NCBI GenBank assembly: GCA_002021875.1
Contig: CP018627.1
Location: 2,480,001-2,544,000, forward strand
Direction of reading: 5' to 3'
DNA: 64,000 nucleotides
Source: Streptomyces hygroscopicus
GTDB lineage: Bacteria > Actinomycetota > Actinomycetes > Streptomycetales > Streptomycetaceae
Each line of letters starts with the position of its first letter. Position 1 is the stretch's first letter. Below the pieces are notes generated by a model. It saw nothing but the letters and a program-made list of their open reading frames with translations. It did not search any database and was not told where the DNA came from. The translations under genes were made by a program, and so were the position numbers. Below, in pieces: positions 8,891-17,322 of the stretch.

Positions 8891-10233
8891 CGGTCTGCTC
8901 CCCACCAGGTGAAGCCCGCCGCTTCGGCGTCCAGCCCGGCCCCGATCAGGTCCTGGAGTGTTTCAGCGCGCAGGGGTGTGGCCGGGACAGCCCGGCCATC
9001 CTGCCCGGGGCGGTAGATCTCGTTCGAGACCAGCTGCGGCCCGTCGGCATCGACGACCTCGCGCACCGAGTCGATCACCCGTTTCCCCTCGGTGTCCCAC
9101 CCCAGGTGCACCACGAAGTGGACGGCGGAGGCCACCAGCAGGTTGGTCGCCTCCAAGGACAGGCGCTCAGGGGCTTGGGCGGCGTAGGCCGCAAGCTTGG
9201 TGAACACCCCTCGGGACGTGGAGGCGTGGATGGTGGACAGCGAACCGTCGTTGCCCTGACTCATCGCGTTGCACATCGGGATGACCTCGCTGCCGCGGAT
9301 CTCGCCGACGATGACACGGTCAGGTGACATGCGCAGTCCCCAGCGCACCAGCTCCGCCTGATCGATGGCGCCCTGTCCTTCGATATTGGGCTCCCGTGCC
9401 TGCATCGCCACCACATTGGGATGGGCCGCCGCATCGGTGTCGAGGCCCAATTCGAAGGTGTCCTCGATCGTGATCAGCCGCTCGGCCGGAGGAATCTGGG
9501 ACGCGAAGGCGCGCAGGACCGTGGTCTTCCCGACATTGGTGCCACCGCCGATGACGATGTTCTTCCGGGCCCGCACCAGCGCCGCCAGAAAGGCCGCCAT
9601 GGCCTGGTCGCACACCCCCAGGCGGACCAGGTCGTCCATGGACGCGGCGGGGTACCGATGGCGGCGTACGGACAGGGAAACGCGCCCGGTGACGGCCATC
9701 ACGGCGAACAGCCGGGAGCCATCGGGGAGCTGGAGATTCAGCCGGGGCATACCGCGGTCGAAACGGCGCTCCTCCCCCTCCACACTGGCGGCCAGGGTCC
9801 GCACCAGCTCGATCAGTTCGTCATCCGACGCGGCCACCGGAGCCTCCCGCCGCCAGGCACCGTCCGCGGAGCGGATCCACACCACGTCGCACCCGTTGAC
9901 GCAGATGTTCTCGATCGATTCATCCGCCAGCAGACGCTCCAGCCTGCCGGTGCCGAACAAAGCGTCCGTGACGGCCTGCGCGATGCGTTCTTCCACCGCC
10001 CCATCCACGGTGCCACCGCCATGGGCCAAGGAGGCACGGGCCCGGGCCGCAAGCTCCTCTTCCAGCAACCGCCGGACCGTGGCCCGCCGCTGGGATTCGC
10101 TCTCCGGTGGCAATCCTGCGGCTTCTCGTTCGTCGGCGTAGTGCGCCAGGCGGCTGACCACACGCTGGCGCACCTCCGCGGCCAGCTGCCGCTCACTCTC
10201 CTCGCGCAGACCGTAGTCCGTCATCGTGCTCAT
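8887..10233 (-). CDS. tadA: TadA/CpaF secretion ATPase
   Basis: A protein of 448 residues and a clear CpaF/TadA hexameric ATPase. It has Walker A GGGTNVGKTT, the Asp-box region ITIEDTFELGL, Walker B LRMSPDRVIVGEIRG, and the His box GNDGSLSTIHAS. A helical N-terminal domain of about 130 residues precedes the core. It powers pilus assembly or secretion through TadB and TadC. The ATG at 10233 overlaps the stop of the CpaE-like gene (ATGA). The longer frame to 10374 lies inside that gene. Confidence 0.92.
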   Translation of the reverse strand: MSTMTDYGLREESERQLAAEVRQRVVSRLAHYADEREAAGLPPESESQRRATVRRLLEEELAARARASLAHGGGTVDGAVEERIAQAVTDALFGTGRLERLLADESIENICVNGCDVVWIRSADGAWRREAPVAASDDELIELVRTLAASVEGEERRFDRGMPRLNLQLPDGSRLFAVMAVTGRVSLSVRRHRYPAASMDDLVRLGVCDQAMAAFLAALVRARKNIVIGGGTNVGKTTVLRAFASQIPPAERLITIEDTFELGLDTDAAAHPNVVAMQAREPNIEGQGAIDQAELVRWGLRMSPDRVIVGEIRGSEVIPMCNAMSQGNDGSLSTIHASTSRGVFTKLAAYAAQAPERLSLEATNLLVASAVHFVVHLGWDTEGKRVIDSVREVVDADGPQLVSNEIYRPGQDGRAVPATPLRAETLQDLIGAGLDAEAAGFTWWGADR

Positions 10234-11075
10234 GACTGGCTCTCCTTCGTCGCAAGCCCTGCCAGCCCACGCCGAAGGTGGCCGCCCGGAGCCGGCACGG
10301 CTCCCAGCCCCGCGAGATCGCCGCTGAGCCCCTTCACCGCCACCTCGCCAGTACCGTTCAACTGGCGCGCCCAATCACCAGCTGCCGTCATCAACCGCAG
10401 CGCCCTCCAACCAGAGGTCCGCAGCACCGAACGAGCCTTCCCGGCCAAAACGTCAGCTGCCTTGGTGTCCCAGGGCAGGAAGACAACCCGGCTGACGCCG
10501 AGTGTCGCGGTGATCTCCCCAGCCGCATATGGGCATGGCCCTACCACGGCCAACACGTACCGCTCCGCTCGAGGCCCGGCCTCCGCCAGGTACGCATACG
10601 CGTGGGCCAACGCATCTGCCCCGCCCCGGGCCACCAGCACCACAGCCTCCGCCGCCTCGAGCAGGCCCTCGGCGTCCTCGCTGATACGGCCTACATCCAG
10701 CACGACCGTGCCCCGGTCTCCCTCATCGCCCAGCAACACCCGCTGCACGGACTCGGCTACCAAACGGACCGCCTCCGCGCATGCCCTGCCGCCTGCTGGC
10801 GAAATCACCGCGCGGACACCAAACGGCAGTTCCGTTGTAGCCCCGAGGAGCGAACCGGGCCGTTCCTTACGGGCCGAGGTAGCCACATCCAGCAGACCCG
10901 GGGTGTGCGGAACCCCGAACCGCACCGAGAGGTCACCACCCGAGACATCGGCCTCGACCACCACCGGCCGCACTCCCCCATCCGCCCGCTCCGGCCACGC
11001 AGCCGCCAGAGCCAGCACCGCCGTGGTCACCCCAGGGGCACCCTTGACCGACCCGACCACGATCAACCGCCTCAC
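10230..11075 (-). CDS. CpaE/TadZ-like ParA-family ATPase
   Basis: A protein of 281 residues starting at GTG 11075. It has a deviant Walker A of the ParA/MinD type (VKGAPGVTT), followed by VEADVSGGDLSVRFG and VVLDVGRI. These are hallmarks of CpaE/TadZ-like proteins, which place the Tad apparatus at the membrane or pole. It sits between the SAF and tadA genes, the usual tadZ position, and overlaps both by 4 bases. Confidence 0.82.
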   Translation of the reverse strand: MRRLIVVGSVKGAPGVTTAVLALAAAWPERADGGVRPVVVEADVSGGDLSVRFGVPHTPGLLDVATSARKERPGSLLGATTELPFGVRAVISPAGGRACAEAVRLVAESVQRVLLGDEGDRGTVVLDVGRISEDAEGLLEAAEAVVLVARGGADALAHAYAYLAEAGPRAERYVLAVVGPCPYAAGEITATLGVSRVVFLPWDTKAADVLAGKARSVLRTSGWRALRLMTAAGDWARQLNGTGEVAVKGLSGDLAGLGAVPAPGGHLRRGLAGLATKESQS

Positions 11076-11761
11076 GGTGTCTCCCGCCCATCAGCAGGAA
11101 GCACGACCACACGCGGATGTTCCATCCCCGCAGCCCGCCGCACCGCCCCTGTCTCCACAAGCACGGTCACCACCCGCACCCCACCTGGAGACTCCGCAGC
11201 CTTCGCTCCGATCACCGTCCCCACTACCGGAGCCGCAGCCTCCTCCTCACGCTCTCCAGAGGCAGTCCCACCCGGCCCCTCCAACACAGCCACCCGGTCA
11301 CCACGCACCACCCCAGGCGACGCGCTGCCCGCCTCGATAGCGAAAGCCACCTCGGACTGCCCCTTCGGAGGAAAGGCCCGCGCGCCTCCGAACTGTCCTG
11401 GCGCCAACAGCGCCCCTGCCACCAGCGGCACCCTCGCCCGCTGCCCCAGCACCCTCCCACGATCTGCTGCTGAGACCACGCCGGTCTCAGACGCCACATC
11501 CACCTGCCGCAAATCACCCACATCAAGGACACGTCCGGCTGGCACATCCCGCGCGAGCACCAATACGCTCTTCCGCTCCCCCACCATCGATGTGACTAGG
11601 ACGAAGCCGACCGCCGAGACGACTACTGTCCCCACACCGGCCCAGATCCATCCCGGCCGACGCCGCACCCTGCCCGTCGCAGTCGACGGCCGCTGCTGCG
11701 GATCAGACGATCGCGCCCCTGGCAGACCAATACCCGCGCCCCTCGAGCGCGAAGGAGACAT
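11072..11761 (-). CDS. SAF domain protein (CpaB/RcpC-like)
   Basis: About 229 residues. A Ser/Arg-rich cytoplasmic start is followed by one membrane helix (WIWAGVGTVVVSAVGFVLVTSMV) and then a SAF fold (SVLVLARDVPAGRVLDVGDLR). A second half is typical of the CpaB/RcpC family (AFAIEAGSASPGVVRGDRVAVL). In Gram-negative Tad systems these proteins guide the secretin. In an actinobacterium without an outer membrane the role must be in the periplasm-like space or wall. ATG 11761 is chosen; ATG 11773 is also possible. Confidence 0.78.
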   Translation of the reverse strand: MSPSRSRGAGIGLPGARSSDPQQRPSTATGRVRRRPGWIWAGVGTVVVSAVGFVLVTSMVGERKSVLVLARDVPAGRVLDVGDLRQVDVASETGVVSAADRGRVLGQRARVPLVAGALLAPGQFGGARAFPPKGQSEVAFAIEAGSASPGVVRGDRVAVLEGPGGTASGEREEEAAAPVVGTVIGAKAAESPGGVRVVTVLVETGAVRRAAGMEHPRVVVLPADGRETP

Positions 11762-11854
11762 GGAGGTACCCACAATTCACTCCACAAGGAAGGAAAACTC
11801 GCTGCTGATTGCCACAGGCCCGTACTCAGCGGGCCGCATCTCGTCGCGGTATCG

Positions 11855-12697
11855 TCACCGCACGATGACAGCCTGAACCTCGTCGACCGCAAGCGGCCTC
11901 TCGGCGGCTATCACCAGCCCTGGCACCCGGCCGCTCTGTCCACCACCGTGCCACTCAACATCCCATATCACCCGCACCGACACCGTGAACGCCCGACCTG
12001 GCTCGTCCGAAGAAGACCGCCGGTAGGTGTAACTACAGTCAGGCGAGGACTGCTCCGGCCGAAACACCCCCGAATACTCCGTACCAGGGCCCATGCACGT
12101 CACCGAGCCATCATCGCCCATCGACCACACCGCCTGACGAGGCCGAGCTGTTGCCGTCACCCTCAAGCCCGGCACCGTAGCGGTCTCCGTCATCGGCCGC
12201 CACGTACTGTGCTCCACCCACATCCACGTGGGCACACCCACCACTTGCATGAAATCTTCATCCGGACTCGTCCGGATCGCAGGCTTCGGCAGTTGCAAAC
12301 TCTCCACAGCTCGTCGTGCGACAACCGCTACCGACACCTGCTGGTGATGCTTCCGCTTGGGTCTTTTCGGCTTTCCCTTGTCAAAACGCGGCAAGATTCC
12401 CAAGCCATCTCCGAGCCCGTACTCCCATCCGTCTGACGTGACCGTTGGTGACTCGGAAGTCCCCCGCCTATGCTGCAACGGACCTCGCCGGGAATGAGCC
12501 GTGCCCTCTCTGCTCACGCTAGCCATACGTCTACCACGGGCTTCGGCGTGTACTTGGCATCCGCCAACTGCGCAACTTACCCCGCCAAAGATGCCTCGTC
12601 CGTCATCAGCTTGCGCGAACGGTCCGCTCACCATGAGATCCAACACTGCAAGCAGTGAAGCGATGGTCCAAGCGCCAACGCGTCGCGTGGTCAACAT
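11855..12697 (-). CDS. Exported protein of the Tad locus, function unknown
   Basis: A protein of 280 residues with an N-terminal signal-like helix (WTIASLLAVLDLMVSGPFAQA). The first third is basic (KGKPKRPKRKHHQQ), and the C-terminal 180 residues look beta-rich with VPTWMWVEHSTWRPMTETATV and a Cys pair (VTCMGPGT and SPDCSYTY). I do not recognise the family. Its start overlaps the stop of the lipoprotein gene by 7 bases, and the SAF gene follows after about 90 bases, so it is probably a surface component of the same operon. Confidence 0.65.
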   Translation of the reverse strand: MLTTRRVGAWTIASLLAVLDLMVSGPFAQADDGRGIFGGVSCAVGGCQVHAEARGRRMASVSREGTAHSRRGPLQHRRGTSESPTVTSDGWEYGLGDGLGILPRFDKGKPKRPKRKHHQQVSVAVVARRAVESLQLPKPAIRTSPDEDFMQVVGVPTWMWVEHSTWRPMTETATVPGLRVTATARPRQAVWSMGDDGSVTCMGPGTEYSGVFRPEQSSPDCSYTYRRSSSDEPGRAFTVSVRVIWDVEWHGGGQSGRVPGLVIAAERPLAVDEVQAVIVR

Positions 12698-13230
12698 GTC
12701 CCGGCATCATGCATGTAGAAATACGAGACCTTCCACACAGATCCCTTTCGCAGCACCGTAGCGTCAGTCCTGAAGTGACTGCCCGGAACATCGTTCTTCA
12801 GCTTTCCGTCGAGCCTGTACTGAAGCCAATCGGTACCATCCACGCAGTCTCGCAGTTTCACCTTCTGAGTGGCAGCCGTGACGACCTTAGGATTAACGCG
12901 CAGCGTTCCCTTGATAACGACCTTATTTTTCTTGGCCTTTTTCAGGCCGTACTTCATCAGTTCCAGGGCTCCGTCTGTCGCGTGGTCGTCCAACATCGGA
13001 GAGCCTGCATCGGATGTGGCCGATGCGGCGGCCAGGTCCCGCCACATCGCTCGGTAGGCCACTCGGGCATCACCCTCGGCCTCATGAGCGATGTGCGAGG
13101 AGCTGTTCGAGGTTGAGACTGAAGGCTCGCGTCTACTTGGTGGCACGCCATCTAAGTCCGTTCCCGAACAACCGATCGCACACAAGTTGGCAACCAAGGT
13201 GGCTACGGGAACAATCCAGCGCCTTGTCAT
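12691..13230 (-). CDS. Putative lipoprotein, first gene of the Tad operon
   Basis: About 179 residues. ATG 13230 gives a short basic start (MTRRWIVP), a hydrophobic stretch and the lipobox LCAIGC, so export and lipidation at Cys22 are expected. The mature part has a repeated-helix look followed by a domain ending VSYFYMHDAGTC. This resembles small actinobacterial SnoaL/NTF2-like lipoproteins, but I cannot assign a family. Codon use is less GC-biased than in the tad genes downstream. Confidence 0.6.
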   Translation of the reverse strand: MTRRWIVPVATLVANLCAIGCSGTDLDGVPPSRREPSVSTSNSSSHIAHEAEGDARVAYRAMWRDLAAASATSDAGSPMLDDHATDGALELMKYGLKKAKKNKVVIKGTLRVNPKVVTAATQKVKLRDCVDGTDWLQYRLDGKLKNDVPGSHFRTDATVLRKGSVWKVSYFYMHDAGTC

Positions 13231-13582
13231 ATGATCAAGATTCCGCACAGGCCCCCACCTTCCGTTCAACAACAAAGAAGAGAGTAGCAGGCCGATTGAT
13301 CTAGACTGCGCAGATTCTCGCACCGACAGGACATCAATCCTCGCGGGGAGCATACCCCGCCACCGATGGACAACTAAGACAATCGCATTGAACCTAAGGC
13401 GGCATCGCCAACGCAATAAATCAGACTTCTAGCGCATGCCTTACGATTTAATAGTTCACACTCAGGGAACGCGTAGGCGCGGCCGCGCGCCGGACTTGAG
13501 TCTCCGCAGCTTACTTTTCGCGAAATATGCGCGTGGCCACGCTTGTCGTTGAATTCAGATTGCGAGGGGTCTCTTTCTCCGT
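13231..13582. other. Intergenic region upstream of the Tad operon
   Basis: No gene is seen. It is clearly more AT-rich than its surroundings (for example 13430-13460 and 13515-13580) and must hold the promoter of the minus-strand Tad operon. I cannot identify confident -35/-10 boxes. Confidence 0.4.
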
Positions 13583-14026
13583 TTAGCTACTCCAGTCCTC
13601 CGATGCGGTAAAGATTTCCATCCAGGCGACCTTCGTCTCGTCCCCTGACGGGCGGAACCCCCATCGGCCACGTGCAAACGCCTCTACGATCTGCAATCCG
13701 CGCCCCCGTTCCGGCAGCTCCATGAAGGCCTTCGCCCCACTGTTAAGCAATGGGGGCGTCACCGGTAGAAACGAATCGCTGTCTTCGATCTCGAAGATGA
13801 ACGAGGCGCCTTTACGAATTAGGCGCATCTCGTACGGAGCGTGTGCGTGTTCCAAAGCGTTGGCCGTGAGTTCCCACGCCGCCATTACCGCCTCTCCGAC
13901 GGCCTCATCGGGGATCCCTAGCTCGCGCAGTGCGCACAGCAACGCAACGCGGGTTTGTGAAGCGACATGGTGGTTTCTTCCCTTCCAGCGCCAAATCAAT
14001 ACCTGACCGCCGTCTCTCATCTGCAT
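13583..14026 (-). CDS. Anti-sigma-type ATP-binding protein (HATPase_c_2, RsbW-like)
   Basis: About 147 residues. It has the N-box MAAWELTANALEHAH, a D-box-like region EIEDSDSFLP and a G-box GRGLQIVEAFARGRWGFRP. These are the Bergerat-fold signatures of RsbW-type serine kinase/anti-sigma proteins, numerous in Streptomyces. I chose ATG 14026 because it overlaps (TGATG) the stop of a 43-codon upstream ORF that can be rebuilt by removing the Tn3-family insertion. The open frame now extends to 14170 and uses an ATG inside the transposon end. Insertion has separated the gene from its native promoter. Confidence 0.75.
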   Translation of the reverse strand: MQMRDGGQVLIWRWKGRNHHVASQTRVALLCALRELGIPDEAVGEAVMAAWELTANALEHAHAPYEMRLIRKGASFIFEIEDSDSFLPVTPPLLNSGAKAFMELPERGRGLQIVEAFARGRWGFRPSGDETKVAWMEIFTASEDWSS

Positions 14027-14124
14027 CACGGCCGCATCCTTCGCGCATTTTGGGACATCCACAGGAATAGGCCGTGGGTGGCGTTTCCGGACGCAAGCTG
14101 TATGGTGCTCGTATCGCTCGACAG

Positions 14125-14129
14125 GAGTG
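14125..14129. repeat. Target duplication GAGTG, left
   Basis: GAGTG directly abuts the left inverted repeat and recurs at 22197-22201 directly after the right one. A 5-bp duplication is typical of Tn3-family transposition. Confidence 0.9.
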
Positions 14130-14180
14130 CGGCCTTGGGGACCATCGGTACAGCCGTTGGCGCTAAGCACTTGATCTTGA
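14130..14180. repeat. Left terminal inverted repeat of the Tn3-family element
   Basis: A 51-bp sequence beginning CGGCCTTGGGGACCATCG and ending CACTTGATCTTGA. It is exactly the reverse complement of 22146-22196. It contains an ATG that opens a new frame into the interrupted host gene. Confidence 0.95.
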
Positions 14181-14292
14181 TGGCCTAGCAGGTCAGACCC
14201 ACGATCGTGGCGCCTTGAACGGAACCCCGGCGGTGGGCCGTCGCTCGCGGATACGGTCGCTGGGTCTGTTGTCGTACGAGAGGGACCGCGCG

Positions 14293-14709
14293 ATGCCCGA
14301 GCGGATCTGGCACCCGATCAGCAAGCTGGAGTTCTTCGTCGAGCACACCCGGCGGTGGCTGGCCGATGTGAAGGAGAACGCCGAGGCGCTGGAGGAGGCC
14401 CGTACGAAGCCGCATGTCCTGGCGGACACCGACGTCGCCAGGGTGAAGCGGGTCCACACCGACCAGGCCGGCGACTTGACGCTGTTCGAGGAGCAGGCGG
14501 GGAAGTGGGGCCGGCTCCCGGATCTCAGCCCGTCGCGGCGCCAGAAGCTGAAGACCCTGAATGAGCAGTTGGCCGAGCTGTGGGAGCTGAACAAGAAGGT
14601 GCTGGAGCTCGCCGACGAGGTGGCGAAGGGCACCATCGACACCGTGATGGCGGCCTCGGACGCGGAGCTGGGCCTGGCGACGCTGCTCGGGCGAAGCCCC
14701 GGAGCGTAG
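14293..14709 (+). CDS. Unknown helical protein, Tn3-element cargo
   Basis: About 138 residues, predicted almost entirely helical with many Glu, Leu and Lys (NEQLAELWELNKKVLELADEVAKG). No family is recognised. ATG 14293 follows GAGAGGGA; a TTG at 14215 is an alternative. It is the first gene inside the left end and converges with the next gene, with only 6 bases between the stops. Confidence 0.55.
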   Translation: MPERIWHPISKLEFFVEHTRRWLADVKENAEALEEARTKPHVLADTDVARVKRVHTDQAGDLTLFEEQAGKWGRLPDLSPSRRQKLKTLNEQLAELWELNKKVLELADEVAKGTIDTVMAASDAELGLATLLGRSPGA

Positions 14710-14715
14710 AGGGCG

Positions 14716-15354
14716 TCAGCCGTCGGCCTTGGCCCGCATCTTGCGGGCGAGTTCGGCGTCGCTGCGGAGCCTTTCGGGGACCTTGTCGTCGACCTGGTCC
14801 TGGCTGTGGTCCTCGTCGCACGGGCATAGGCTCCAGCCGCTCGTCTCGATGTGGGCGGCGACGTGTTCGAGGGCTTGTGCGGTCTCGTCGAGGACGCCGA
14901 CGGGGATCTGCACTTCGTCGCTGTCGGGGTCGTCGCCGATCACCAGGCCGAGTTCGAAGATCAGGTCGGCGGCGTGCTGCACGGTGCGGGAGTCACCGTT
15001 GTTGGCGGCGTACTTGACGGCCTGGGCCAGGGCCATCAGCGGGCGCGTGCACACCCAGCGGGGCATGGGAACCGTGCGCTTGTCGATACGCACGGTCCGT
15101 ACGCCGTGGACGTCTTGCGCACCCTCGGCGGCCGGGTCGCCGGCCTTGGCGATTTGGCCGGCGATCGTCGAGGGCTCGATGTAGCGAAGGGCCGAGCGAG
15201 GCTGGATGTCCAGGCGGTCCGCCACGGCTGCCACGGCATGGGCGAGCACGTTGTGCACCGCCACGGGGACCACGTCCAGGCCGCGGGTGAGGAGTTCGGC
15301 CTCGGTCTGCGCGGCCAGTGCCTTGAAGGCCGCCGTGTTCCTGATATCTGCCAC
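14716..15354 (-). CDS. Unknown protein, Tn3-element cargo
   Basis: About 212 residues from GTG 15354 (VADIRNTAAFKALAAQ). The N-terminal part resembles short histidine-containing helical repeats (VPVAVHNVLAHAVAAVADRL). The C-terminal part contains SGWSLCPCDEDHSQDQ, a possible metal-binding CxC with acidic residues, followed by a charged helix. I do not recognise a family. The longer frame to 15798 is a low-complexity Pro/Arg artefact over the IHF gene. Confidence 0.5.
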   Translation of the reverse strand: MADIRNTAAFKALAAQTEAELLTRGLDVVPVAVHNVLAHAVAAVADRLDIQPRSALRYIEPSTIAGQIAKAGDPAAEGAQDVHGVRTVRIDKRTVPMPRWVCTRPLMALAQAVKYAANNGDSRTVQHAADLIFELGLVIGDDPDSDEVQIPVGVLDETAQALEHVAAHIETSGWSLCPCDEDHSQDQVDDKVPERLRSDAELARKMRAKADG

Positions 15355-15434
15355 GGCCGACAGCGTAGGGCCTGACACCCGGCGGCATGGAACGGCAGAG
15401 AACCCCGGCGGTTGACCGCCGGGGTCCTGCCGGG

Positions 15435-15749
15435 TCAGCTCTGGTGCGGGAACTGGGCGAGGAGCGGGGCGCGCTGGGCGGGGCCGAGCCCTTGGACGCG
15501 GCGGCTCTCGGAGATGCCGAGGTCGGCAAGCAGTTGGCCGGCGCGGACCGAGCCGATGCCGGGGAGCGACTCGAGGAGGCGGCGTACGCGGATCTTGCCG
15601 ACCACCGAGTCCTCGCGCTCCAGCAGGACTCTCAGCGCCAGGTCTCCGGCCTTGAGCTGAGCCAGCAGTTCGCCGCGCTCGCGGCGGACCGCGGCCGCCT
15701 TCTTCAGCGCCTCGGCCCTCTGGACCGGGGTCAGGGTGGGCAGGGCCAT
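15435..15749 (-). CDS. Actinobacterial integration host factor (sIHF/mIHF) paralogue
   Basis: A protein of 104 residues starting MALPTLTPVQRAEALKKAAA. It has the central GKIRVRRLLESLPGIGSVRAGQ and the C-terminal LGISESRRVQGLG typical of the actinobacterial IHF, a helix-two-turn-helix DNA-binding nucleoid protein normally encoded once near pyrF/gmk. Here it is transposon cargo lying next to the recombinase gene. A role in shaping the res site or transposon ends, or in interfering with host IHF, is a reasonable inference. Length matches the family (about 105). Confidence 0.85.
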   Translation of the reverse strand: MALPTLTPVQRAEALKKAAAVRRERGELLAQLKAGDLALRVLLEREDSVVGKIRVRRLLESLPGIGSVRAGQLLADLGISESRRVQGLGPAQRAPLLAQFPHQS

Positions 15750-15826
15750 GGGCGCCGCTCCTCTTCTTCTCGTACCGGTGTGTGGCAGTCATCATCACCC
15801 CGCCATGGCGCCGTTGACCAGCGGGT

Positions 15827-16834
15827 TTACAGGTTTACAGCGGGGGCGTGGTGGCGGGGCTGCACGATGTCGTCGGCCTGGCCCTCGGCCTGCAGGGCGG
15901 CGCAGTCGGCGTGGGCCGCTTCGACGGCTTCGGGGTACGTCTGGGCCTTTTCGTGCTCGGCGAGCGCCCGGTAGATGCTGGCCAGGGAAGGGTTCCGTCC
16001 CTTGCGTTTGCCGGTGGCGATCCACAGGTCGGGGCGGATCTGCTCGACGGACTCGCCGTTTGCCCGTCGGCGGAGCACGGTGTGCAGCATGTCGTCGGTG
16101 ATGACCTGGGGCCGGCCGCCGTGCTTGCCCTTGCGGGCCGCGGCGTCGAGCCCCTCCAGTGTCGACTCGCGGATGTTCTCTCGCTCGGTCTCCGCCATCG
16201 CTGCGAAGAACGCGAACAGCAGCTTTCCGGCGCCGCTGGGGTCGTACATCCCCTGGAGGGGACCGGCGAGCATCTCCAGCACCAGGCCGTGGGCAGTGAG
16301 GTGGTCCGCGAGCGCTGTGAGCTCGGCGGCATCGCGTCCCAGTCGTTTCATCTCGTACACCGTGACGATGACTCGGCAGTGCGGGGCGTGGGCCTTGATC
16401 TCGCGGGCGGCCCCCAGCGCGGCCTCGAACTGCGGGCGGACCCGTACGCGGGTGCTGATCTTCTCGCTGAAGATTTTGTCCCTCGGGATGCCGTGCTTGG
16501 CCAGGGCATCGAGCTGGGACTGGAGTTCTTGGCTCAGGTGCGAGCATCTCGCGTATCCGATGCGGATGTCCGCGCTCGGGGTGTCCGGGTCGATGGGCGC
16601 CGGGGGCGGGGTGCCCGGCCGCCACGACTGCCCCGGGCTCCGGTCGGCCGGGGTCGGCACCCGCAGGAGCTTGGCGAGCCGGGGCACCTTCGTGAAGCGG
16701 CCGGTGTGGTAGGTGCCGGCGACCGCGCCGGAGCGCGAGCGGCACGGCGAGCCGGGCTCGGCGCCGCAGCGGGGGCAGGGGTGGCGCTCGACTTCGTCCG
16801 CGTCGGTCGGGGAAGGCTCTTGAAGGTTCGTCAT
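15827..16834 (-). CDS. tnpR: Serine recombinase (resolvase, TnpR) with N-terminal zinc-finger-like region
   Basis: A protein of 335 residues. Residues 19-45 carry CPRCGAEPGSPCRSRSG, a small Cys-rich motif. The catalytic domain begins at about 90 with RIGYARCSHLSQELQSQL (nucleophile Ser98 by family pattern). MKRLGRDAAEL and AMAETERENIRESTLEGL follow, then a helical DNA-binding tail (PSLASIYRALAEH). It should resolve Tn3-family cointegrates. The extra N-terminal Cys cluster and the C-terminal acidic tail are unusual for a small resolvase. The region just upstream (16835-17000) holds dyads that could be its res site. Confidence 0.85.
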   Translation of the reverse strand: MTNLQEPSPTDADEVERHPCPRCGAEPGSPCRSRSGAVAGTYHTGRFTKVPRLAKLLRVPTPADRSPGQSWRPGTPPPAPIDPDTPSADIRIGYARCSHLSQELQSQLDALAKHGIPRDKIFSEKISTRVRVRPQFEAALGAAREIKAHAPHCRVIVTVYEMKRLGRDAAELTALADHLTAHGLVLEMLAGPLQGMYDPSGAGKLLFAFFAAMAETERENIRESTLEGLDAAARKGKHGGRPQVITDDMLHTVLRRRANGESVEQIRPDLWIATGKRKGRNPSLASIYRALAEHEKAQTYPEAVEAAHADCAALQAEGQADDIVQPRHHAPAVNL

Positions 16835-16849
16835 GCCCCCTGGATCTTG

Positions 16850-16912
16850 TCACAAACATTTCTCAGAAGGAGGCGACTCGCCTCTTTGTGTGAGAACGGG
16901 TTCTGAGAATCG
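16850..16912. promoter_or_regulatory. Candidate res site / tnpR operator
   Basis: Directly upstream of tnpR lie two short dyads, TTCTCAGAA near 16859 and TTCTGAGAA near 16899. They flank GAGGCGACTCGCCTC, a near-perfect palindrome at 16870-16884. Spaced dyads next to tnpR are the usual layout of a resolution site. The call is positional. Confidence 0.4.
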
Positions 16913-17061
16913 ATCGGAGATCAACGGGGTCCCGGCGGCCCCTTCTTGATCTTGCTCCGGCAAAGGTTCGTTTGTGAGAGCGTGGCCCCTGGGAGGGGGC
17001 GGCCGGAATACGCCAGAAAGGGATCGTCGGGTCGCGTTGTAGCTGGTTTGAGCGGGGACGC

Positions 17062-17094
17062 AACGACGCCCGAGCGTTGGGCTCGGGCGTCGTT
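17062..17094. terminator. Strong hairpin, likely bidirectional terminator
   Basis: A perfect 14-bp stem (AACGACGCCCGAGC at 17062-17075 with its complement at 17081-17094) closed by a 5-base loop. It lies downstream of the beta-propeller gene (minus strand). There is no U tract, as is common for Streptomyces terminators. Confidence 0.7.
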
Positions 17095-17322
17095 GGCGTA
17101 GCGTTGTTGGGTGGGTTCGGTTGGTGAGCAGGCCGTTTCGGTGATGGACGACGTTCAGTCCTGGTCTGCGGCGTCGGCGGCTTGGGCGAGGTGTTCGGCT
17201 TGGCAGTCGGCGCATCGCCGGGGAACTACCGCACAGTCCACCGAGGCGCGTTCCACAGACCGCCCCTGAGCCCGGAAGGCGAACGGGGCAGTTCGGGGCT
17301 GAGGCCGGACAGCGCCACCTCC

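Noticed and set aside
14716..15798. A 360-codon frame extending the cargo gene upstream
   Set aside because: The extra part is low-complexity and lies antisense-like over the IHF gene in another frame; the conserved-looking protein begins at GTG 15354.
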